From Eubacteriales Family XIII. Incertae Sedis bacterium (GTDB taxonomy: Bacteria > Bacillota > Clostridia > Peptostreptococcales > Anaerovoracaceae): a DNA stretch of 5,397 nt. The stretch covers positions 1-5,397 of the forward strand of contig JAITNA010000241.1 of the NCBI GenBank assembly GCA_031290715.1, read 5' to 3'. Shown here piece after piece: positions 1 through 3,875 of the stretch. The first letter of the stretch is position 1, and each line of letters begins with the position of its first letter. The notes beneath the pieces are model-generated. The model was not told the origin of the DNA and did no database searches. It worked only from the letters and a program-made list of their open reading frames with translations. The position numbers were made by a program, and so were the translations under genes.

Positions 1-197
1 GTCACGCGTTCCCCGTTCACATCCGCGATTCCGATCGGCCGGGGCAGCAGCAGATCCCCGCCCGGCGGATATATATTGACAAACCTGCCGGGCTCCGCTT
101 CCGACGCAATATCCTCCGCGGCGACCGTCAGGCGGTATATCGGGGAAGGCCCGCCGCACAGCAGGTCGTTTTCGAGAATTTCATAATAATCTCTCAT
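1..197 (-). CDS. pyrK: Dihydroorotate dehydrogenase electron-transfer subunit PyrK, N-terminal part (3' end beyond window)
   Basis: I translated this from the sequence: ATG at 197-195 followed by 65 open codons to the window edge, beginning MRDYYEILENDLL. The segment PGRFVNIYPPGGDLLLPRP (about residues 36-54), followed by IGI, matches the start of the FAD-binding barrel of PyrK, where the RP(I/L)xI stretch contacts the flavin. In the family, PyrK carries FAD and a 2Fe-2S cluster and passes electrons from the PyrD FMN to NAD+ in class 1B dihydroorotate dehydrogenase. The NAD-binding domain and the cluster cysteines lie outside the window. The start codon overlaps the pyrF stop as ATGA, and a GAGGGG ribosome binding site at 209-204 lies 6 bases upstream, so translation is probably coupled to pyrF. 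A pyrD gene is expected next to the left (inference). Confidence 0.9.
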   Translation of the reverse strand, partial: MRDYYEILENDLLCGGPSPIYRLTVAAEDIASEAEPGRFVNIYPPGGDLLLPRPIGIADVNGERV

Positions 198-1120
198 CGC
201 GCGCCCCTCAGTTCGTCGCGCATACGGATCACAGCCGCCCGCGCCGCTTTCCCGACATGGCCCGCGCCTTTTCCTTCCTTTTTCCACGCCGCAATAATCC
301 CGCGCGAGGAATTGACGATACAGCCGCGGCCGGTTTCGTCAAAAAATCCGGCGATATCGGACGCCGATGCCCCTTGCGCGCCATAGCCCGGCACGAGGAA
401 AAAGGTATGCGGCATGAGCGTCCTCAGCCGTGCGCCGACCTCGGGATGTGTCGCGCCCACGACCGCGCCGACCTTGCTGTAGCCGCATTCCCCGATGAAC
501 GCCCTGCCCCACTCGGAAACAAGGCCGGCCACATGCTCGTAAAGCGGGACCGCGGCGCCTGACCCGCCGGTTTCCACGAACAAATCTTGGACATCCGCAC
601 TCCCCGCGTTGCTCGTCTTGACAAGCAGGAACACGCCTTTGTCGCGTTCTTTCAGCACGTTCAAAAACGGCTGCACACTGTCCGCCCCCAGATAGGGATT
701 GAGCGTCACCGCGTCTTCGTTCCATATCTCGAATTTTCGGCCGAACAGCGGTACCGGCTCGATGTGCGCCGCGTAGGCTTCCGCCGTCGAAGCGATATCG
801 CCCCGTTTCACATCCCCGATAATCATCAGCCCCCGCCCCATCGCATACTCGATCGTCATGATATAGGCGCGAATCCCGTCAAGCCCGAATCGTTCATACA
901 TCGCGATATTCGGCTTGACCGCCGCCGCGACGTCCGCCACCGCGTCAATGATCTCTCGATTGAATTTGAATAAGGCGAACGCCGCCGCCTCGGTCGTTTC
1001 CCCAAAGGATTTCGCCGCGTCCGACAGCCATTTTTCCGGAATCATTTCCACCGTCGGATCAAGCCCCACGACGACAGGGCACCCAAGCTCATCAATACGC
1101 CGTATCAATCTGTCAATCAT
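194..1120 (-). CDS. pyrF: Orotidine 5'-phosphate decarboxylase, class 2 PyrF
   Basis: Decarboxylates OMP to UMP, the last step of de novo pyrimidine synthesis, in the cytoplasm. The protein is 308 residues when started at the ATG at 1120, which is longer than the roughly 230-240 of the E. coli type and typical of the second PyrF subfamily. Motifs in order: VVGLDP (17-22), FKFNREIID (51-59), AVKPNIAMYE (67-76), the catalytic DVKRGDI (D103, K105, D108), TLNPYLG (139-145), LLVKTSNAGS (165-174), VPGYGAQG (243-250) and NSSRGI (270-275). The ORF stays open 25 codons further upstream to 1195, but that part overlaps the pyrC end and reads as an arginine-rich non-family extension. The chosen ATG has GGGAG at 1132-1128 with 7-base spacing, lies one base after the pyrC stop, and puts the family motifs at normal distances. 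Its stop overlaps the pyrK start. Confidence 0.96.
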   Translation of the reverse strand: MIDRLIRRIDELGCPVVVGLDPTVEMIPEKWLSDAAKSFGETTEAAAFALFKFNREIIDAVADVAAAVKPNIAMYERFGLDGIRAYIMTIEYAMGRGLMIIGDVKRGDIASTAEAYAAHIEPVPLFGRKFEIWNEDAVTLNPYLGADSVQPFLNVLKERDKGVFLLVKTSNAGSADVQDLFVETGGSGAAVPLYEHVAGLVSEWGRAFIGECGYSKVGAVVGATHPEVGARLRTLMPHTFFLVPGYGAQGASASDIAGFFDETGRGCIVNSSRGIIAAWKKEGKGAGHVGKAARAAVIRMRDELRGAR

Positions 1121-1121
1121 C

Positions 1122-2318
1122 TTATTTCTCCCATCCCGGCGCCGTATAACAAACCCGCCCGCCGCAAACCGTCGCCGCCACCCGGCCATAGACATTCATG
1201 CCGTGGAACGGCGTATTCCTTCCTCGCGAAACAAATGTACTTCTGTCTATTGTATACGCGGCGTCCAAATCGAGCAAGACAAAATCCTCCTCCTCGCGCG
1301 CGGGCAGCCCGATGATTTCCGCGGGCCTTTTGCTCATGAGCCGCGCCAGATCGCCCATCTCCATATACCCGCCGCGCACGAGGATCGTATAAGACACAGC
1401 AAAGCAGGTTTCCAGACCGATAATCCCGAAAGCCGCCTTCTCCATCGGCAATTCCTTGACCGCGGCTTCATGCGGCGCGTGGTCCGTCGCGATGCAATCG
1501 ATCGTGCCGTCGCACAGCCCTTCGACGACGGCCATCCGATCCGCTTCCGTCCTGAGCGGCGGGTTCATCTTTGCCATCGCGCCCTGCCGCTCCGCCTCAA
1601 AATCTGTCAGCGCGAAGTAATGCGGAGCCGTTTCACAGGTAATCCCCGCGCCCTCCCGCTTCGCCGCCCGAATCAGCGCCACGCTGCCCGCCGCGCTCAC
1701 ATGCTGAATATGAAACCGCGCCCCCGTGCGCTTTGAAAGCGCGATGTCGCGCCGCACGATACTTTCCTCCGCTTCCGAAGGAATGCCGGCAAGCCCCAAT
1801 TTGCGGGATACCGCGCCCTCGTTCATCGAAGCGCCCGCGGGCACCAAGGACTTGTCCTCCGCGTGATCCATGATCGGCAAATCGAGTCTTGCCGCTTCCG
1901 CGCAAACCCGCTCCATGAGCGCATCGTCGAGCAGGGATTTCCCGTCCTCCGTGATCCCGCAAACCCCATGCCCCGTCAATTCCCGGCAACGCGTTTCCGC
2001 TGCGTCAAGCCGGCTGAAATCCACAAGGCGGCCGCCAAGCTGCCCCGCCGTCATCGCCGCCGCCGCAAACACATTGATCCGCGCGGACGCCGCATCCCGC
2101 CCCCGCCCGTCAACCAACAGCAAGGTTTCAACGCTGTCGATGGCGGGCGCCGTATTGGGCATCATACAAACCGTCGTGAAGCCCCCGGCCGCCGCCGCCC
2201 GGCCGCCGCTAAAAATATCCTCTTTCTCGGGGAAACCGGGATCCCGGAAATGCACATGCAAATCGACGAAGCCGGGCACCCGGGCAAGCCGTTCGACAGA
2301 GGACGCGCCGCCGTTCAT
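1122..2318 (-). CDS. pyrC: Dihydroorotase PyrC with short N terminus
   Basis: Catalyses reversible cyclisation of N-carbamoyl-L-aspartate to dihydroorotate, the third step of the pathway; amidohydrolase fold, binuclear zinc. Visible motifs: HVHFRDPG (21-28; H21 and H23 are metal ligands), MPNT (53-56), ITEDGKS (122-128; D125 is the likely bridging ligand), DHAEDKSL (151-158; H152), FHIQHVS (202-208; H206), TDHAPH (278-283; catalytic D279) and, near the end, RGRNTPFHG (365-373). The length is 398, whereas family members are mostly about 420-430. The missing part is N-terminal: only 20 residues precede HxH, where class I dihydroorotases usually have about 55-60. No longer start exists, because an in-frame TGA lies four codons upstream and the codons between are not starts. 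The ATG overlaps the pyrI stop (ATGA) and has only a weak ribosome binding site, so translation probably depends on coupling to pyrI. The catalytic residues look complete, so the enzyme is probably active. Confidence 0.95.
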   Translation of the reverse strand: MNGGASSVERLARVPGFVDLHVHFRDPGFPEKEDIFSGGRAAAAGGFTTVCMMPNTAPAIDSVETLLLVDGRGRDAASARINVFAAAAMTAGQLGGRLVDFSRLDAAETRCRELTGHGVCGITEDGKSLLDDALMERVCAEAARLDLPIMDHAEDKSLVPAGASMNEGAVSRKLGLAGIPSEAEESIVRRDIALSKRTGARFHIQHVSAAGSVALIRAAKREGAGITCETAPHYFALTDFEAERQGAMAKMNPPLRTEADRMAVVEGLCDGTIDCIATDHAPHEAAVKELPMEKAAFGIIGLETCFAVSYTILVRGGYMEMGDLARLMSKRPAEIIGLPAREEEDFVLLDLDAAYTIDRSTFVSRGRNTPFHGMNVYGRVAATVCGGRVCYTAPGWEK

Positions 2319-2734
2319 ACGCGCACGATCTCATCGCAGTATTCGCAGCGGTATTCCTCCGTCGAAGGATCAACAAGGCGAAAGATGTGCGCAATCGACG
2401 GCTCCGTCGACGTCACGCAGCGCGGATTCTTGCACTTAATGACATCGACGACCTTCTCCGGCAACTCGAGCTTGACTTTCCGGGTCAGCCGGCCGCCCTC
2501 GATGATGTTGACCGTCGCGCCGCAGTCGAGAAGCCCCAGGGCTGTCATATCCACATCGATCAGATTCTCGATCTTGATGATATCCTTGCGCCCGTGCTTG
2601 CTGCTCTGCGCGTTCATGATGAGCGCCACCGTATCCCGGCCCGTGTCGACGTCGAGATACTGGAGTACCTTCATGCCGAAACCCGCCCGAATATGATCGA
2701 TCACGATACCGTTTTCAATCGAATTCACTTCCAT
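2315..2734 (-). CDS. pyrI: Aspartate carbamoyltransferase regulatory subunit PyrI
   Basis: 139-residue regulatory chain that binds nucleotides and holds PyrB trimers together in the allosteric ATCase holoenzyme. The N-terminal allosteric domain contains VIDHIRAG (11-18), GRKDIIKIEN (48-57) and RKVKLELPE (85-93). By alignment to E. coli PyrI from memory, D13, H14, K50, K54 and K86 fall on residues that contact ATP/CTP there (D19, H20, K56, K60, K94). The C-terminal zinc domain has C101, C106, C130 and C133 with spacings 5, 24 and 3, the same as in the E. coli protein. The chain is therefore complete and probably a working effector-binding subunit; which nucleotides act on it cannot be read from sequence. 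The start codon lies inside the end of pyrB (10-base overlap) and has GGAGG at 2746-2742 with 7-base spacing. The stop overlaps the pyrC start. Confidence 0.97.
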   Translation of the reverse strand: MEVNSIENGIVIDHIRAGFGMKVLQYLDVDTGRDTVALIMNAQSSKHGRKDIIKIENLIDVDMTALGLLDCGATVNIIEGGRLTRKVKLELPEKVVDVIKCKNPRCVTSTEPSIAHIFRLVDPSTEEYRCEYCDEIVRV

Positions 2735-3669
2735 GGTTCTTCCTCCAATCCCAGCAGCGCCAGAATGAGCGCCATCCGCACATACATGCCGTTTTTCGCC
2801 TGTTTGAAGTATACCGCCCGAGGATCGGCATCCACCTCGGCCGCGATTTCGTTGACCCGCGGCAAGGGGTGCATTACGATCATATCCCGCCCCGCCCCGC
2901 GCATCTTCTCCGCGTCCAAAATATAGCTGTCTTTCAGGCGAATATAGTCCTCTTCGTTGAAAAACCGCTCACGCTGCACACGCGTCATATACAGGACGTC
3001 GAGCGCGCCGATGGCCGCGCCCATATTCCGCGTTTCCGTGTACCCGCACCCGCGCCCCCTTTCGATATCGCGAATCACATAGCTCGGCACGGTCAGTTCC
3101 TCAGGTGAAATCAGAAAAAACTCGATCCCCTCGTACACGCTCATCGCCTTGACCAACGAATGCACCGTGCGCCCGAATTTGAGGTCGCCGCACAGCCCGA
3201 TCTTCAAATGGTCCAGCCGCCCTTTTTCGCGGCGAATCGTCAGCAGGTCCGTCAGCGTTTGCGTCGGGTGGTGATGCCCGCCGTCGCCCGCGTTGACGAC
3301 CGGCACATCCGAATTTTGCGCCGCCACACGGCAGGATCCCTCTTTCGGATGCCGGATCACAGTGATGTCCGAATAACATCCCACAGTCCGCACGGTGTCG
3401 GCGATGCTTTCCCCTTTCACTGCCGAGCTGCTGGCCGCTTCGGAAAACCCGACTACCTGTCCTCCGAGCCGGAGCATAGCCGTTTCAAAGCTAAGCCGCG
3501 TCCGCGTACTCGGTTCAAAGAACAGCGACGCCAAAATCTTGGAAGCCGCCGCCGCGGAAACCCGTCCGGGCTCCTCCGTGATCCGATCCGCCAAATCAAA
3601 AAGCATTGTCCGTTCTTCTGCCGTGAAATCGCCCGGTTCCAGCAAACTGCGCCCTTTCAAGCTGCCCAT
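2725..3669 (-). CDS. pyrB: Aspartate carbamoyltransferase catalytic subunit PyrB
   Basis: Transfers the carbamoyl group from carbamoyl phosphate to aspartate, the committed step of pyrimidine synthesis. At 314 residues it has the family's normal length. The carbamoyl-phosphate domain shows FFEPSTRTRLSFETA (50-64; STRTR at 54-58), the mobile loop SSAVKGES (81-88; K85), R106 in VIRHP, and HHHPTQTLTDL (132-142). The aspartate domain shows GDLKFGRTVHSL (161-172; R167), TRVQRERF (229-236) and MHPLPRVNE (266-274). All active-site signatures seem intact. The ATG at 3669 starts the typical N terminus (GRSLLEPGDFT) and is preceded by AAGGGGG at 3683-3677 with 7-base spacing. It is the first structural gene of the operon. 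It follows an intrinsic terminator at 3721-3696 and overlaps the stop of a leader ORF by 13 bases, so its expression is probably set by attenuation plus translational coupling. Confidence 0.98.
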   Translation of the reverse strand: MGSLKGRSLLEPGDFTAEERTMLFDLADRITEEPGRVSAAAASKILASLFFEPSTRTRLSFETAMLRLGGQVVGFSEAASSSAVKGESIADTVRTVGCYSDITVIRHPKEGSCRVAAQNSDVPVVNAGDGGHHHPTQTLTDLLTIRREKGRLDHLKIGLCGDLKFGRTVHSLVKAMSVYEGIEFFLISPEELTVPSYVIRDIERGRGCGYTETRNMGAAIGALDVLYMTRVQRERFFNEEDYIRLKDSYILDAEKMRGAGRDMIVMHPLPRVNEIAAEVDADPRAVYFKQAKNGMYVRMALILALLGLEEEPWK

Positions 3670-3797
3670 GGCTCTTCCCCCTTCCTGTTTTGCGCAAAAA
3701 AATTCCCCCTTTCGGGAGAATACGGATTCATCATGGATTCAAAAGAAAAAAGAAAGCCACGCAATGCTGTCCTGTGACCCCGCCTTCTGCGTTTCAC
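3657..3797 (-). CDS. Putative pyr operon leader peptide (PyrL-like), 46 residues
   Basis: A GTG at 3797-3795 is preceded by a full AGGAGG (3810-3805) at 7-base spacing and opens a 46-codon ORF. It begins with KRRRRGHRTALRG, then FLFSF from the U-rich tract, then PERGNFFAQNRKG from the terminator, and ends PWAA with TGA at 3659-3657, 13 bases into pyrB. E. coli PyrL has 44 residues and the same plan: a Phe-rich run from the U-rich pause tract, then an RGxFF segment encoded by the terminator, and a stop close to the pyrB start. The role inferred is that of a translated sensor: a ribosome close behind a paused polymerase would block the terminator hairpin. The peptide itself is probably not functional. 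An in-frame GTG at 3821 has no ribosome binding site, and the farthest upstream ATG lies in the promoter. Homology to enterobacterial PyrL is not claimed; convergence is equally possible. Confidence 0.72.
   Translation of the reverse strand: MKRRRRGHRTALRGFLFSFESMMNPYSPERGNFFAQNRKGEEPWAA
3696..3721 (-). terminator. Intrinsic terminator acting as pyr operon attenuator
   Basis: The minus strand shows a 5' arm ATTCTCCC (3721-3714), a GAAA tetraloop (3713-3710) and a 3' arm GGGGGAAT (3709-3702). All eight positions pair (one G-U), and seven T residues follow directly (3702-3696). The plus strand has no T run after the hairpin, so the element acts only toward pyrB. It lies downstream of the pyr promoter and inside the leader ORF, only 27 bases from the pyrB start, so it cannot simply end the upstream gene: every transcript reaching pyrB must pass it. 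I saw no convincing alternative antiterminator stem; a translating ribosome is the more likely way to relieve it. Confidence 0.87.
3741..3756 (-). promoter_or_regulatory. U-rich, all-pyrimidine candidate polymerase pause tract
   Basis: Read on the minus strand this is a 16-base run with no purine, containing TTTCTTTTTTCTTTT (13 T, 2 C). It ends 19 bases before the 5' arm of the terminator and is translated as FLFSF in the leader ORF. In E. coli pyrBI an equivalent U-rich stretch upstream of the attenuator makes polymerase slow when UTP is scarce. A possible weak hairpin just upstream (arms 3779-3774 and 3760-3755, two G-U pairs, 13-base loop) overlaps the tract's edge but is too weak to rely on. 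Confidence 0.6.
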
Positions 3798-3804
3798 CGC
3801 GCGT

Positions 3805-3810
3805 CCTCCT
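3805..3810 (-). promoter_or_regulatory. Ribosome binding site AGGAGG of the leader ORF
   Basis: A perfect six-base match to the anti-Shine-Dalgarno complement, 7 bases before the GTG at 3797. It decides the leader start: no other GTG or ATG of this frame in the predicted transcript has a comparable site. A strong site here makes little sense unless the short ORF is translated. Confidence 0.75.
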
Positions 3811-3833
3811 CCTTGCTCACTCACAAAATAATT

Positions 3834-3840
3834 CAAAATT
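3834..3840 (-). promoter_or_regulatory. Predicted initially transcribed sequence AATTTTG, candidate UTP-sensitive slippage site
   Basis: If transcription starts at A3840, the RNA begins AAUUUUG. In E. coli pyrBI the transcript begins AAUUUG, and at high UTP the polymerase slips and adds extra U residues, aborting productive transcription. The match here is visible in sequence, but the start site is inferred only from spacing to the -10 box. A start one or two bases away would still place a run of A residues followed by UUUU at the 5' end. Confidence 0.4.
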
Positions 3841-3846
3841 TTTTCT

Positions 3847-3875
3847 ATCATACCACGCGAATCAATCCCGGTCAA
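3847..3875 (-). promoter_or_regulatory. Predicted sigma-A/sigma-70 promoter of the pyr operon
   Basis: The -35 box TTGACC (3875-3870) matches TTGACA in five of six bases, the spacer is exactly 17 bases (3869-3853), and the -10 box TATGAT (3852-3847) matches TATAAT in five of six. A TG one base before the -10 box forms an extended -10 element. The predicted start is near A3840 (the seventh base after the -10 box), giving an untranslated leader of about 43 bases before the leader-peptide GTG. The -35 box lies inside the last codons of the upstream LTA-synthase-like gene and the spacer covers its stop codon. Confidence 0.8.

Noticed and set aside
1121..1195. Upstream extension of pyrF by 25 residues
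   Set aside because: The added residues are Arg/Gly-rich, lie inside pyrC and do not resemble PyrF; the ATG at 1120 has a proper ribosome binding site.
1863..2696. Long plus-strand reading frame opposite pyrC and pyrI
   Set aside because: It is antisense to two clearly conserved genes, its protein is Arg/Pro-rich without domains, and GC-rich DNA produces such open frames readily.
3696..3721. The hairpin as a bidirectional terminator
   Set aside because: On the plus strand the hairpin is preceded by A residues and not followed by a T run, so it works only in the minus direction.
3657..3735. Internal ATG-ATG pair near 3735-3730 as the leader start
   Set aside because: It is preceded by pyrimidines and GAATCC with no ribosome binding site.
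3670..3840. PyrR-binding anti-antiterminator as in Bacillus pyr leaders
   Set aside because: I looked for the conserved purine-loop pattern (a GAGG-containing loop after a UCC element) on the minus strand and found no matching stem-loop upstream of the terminator.
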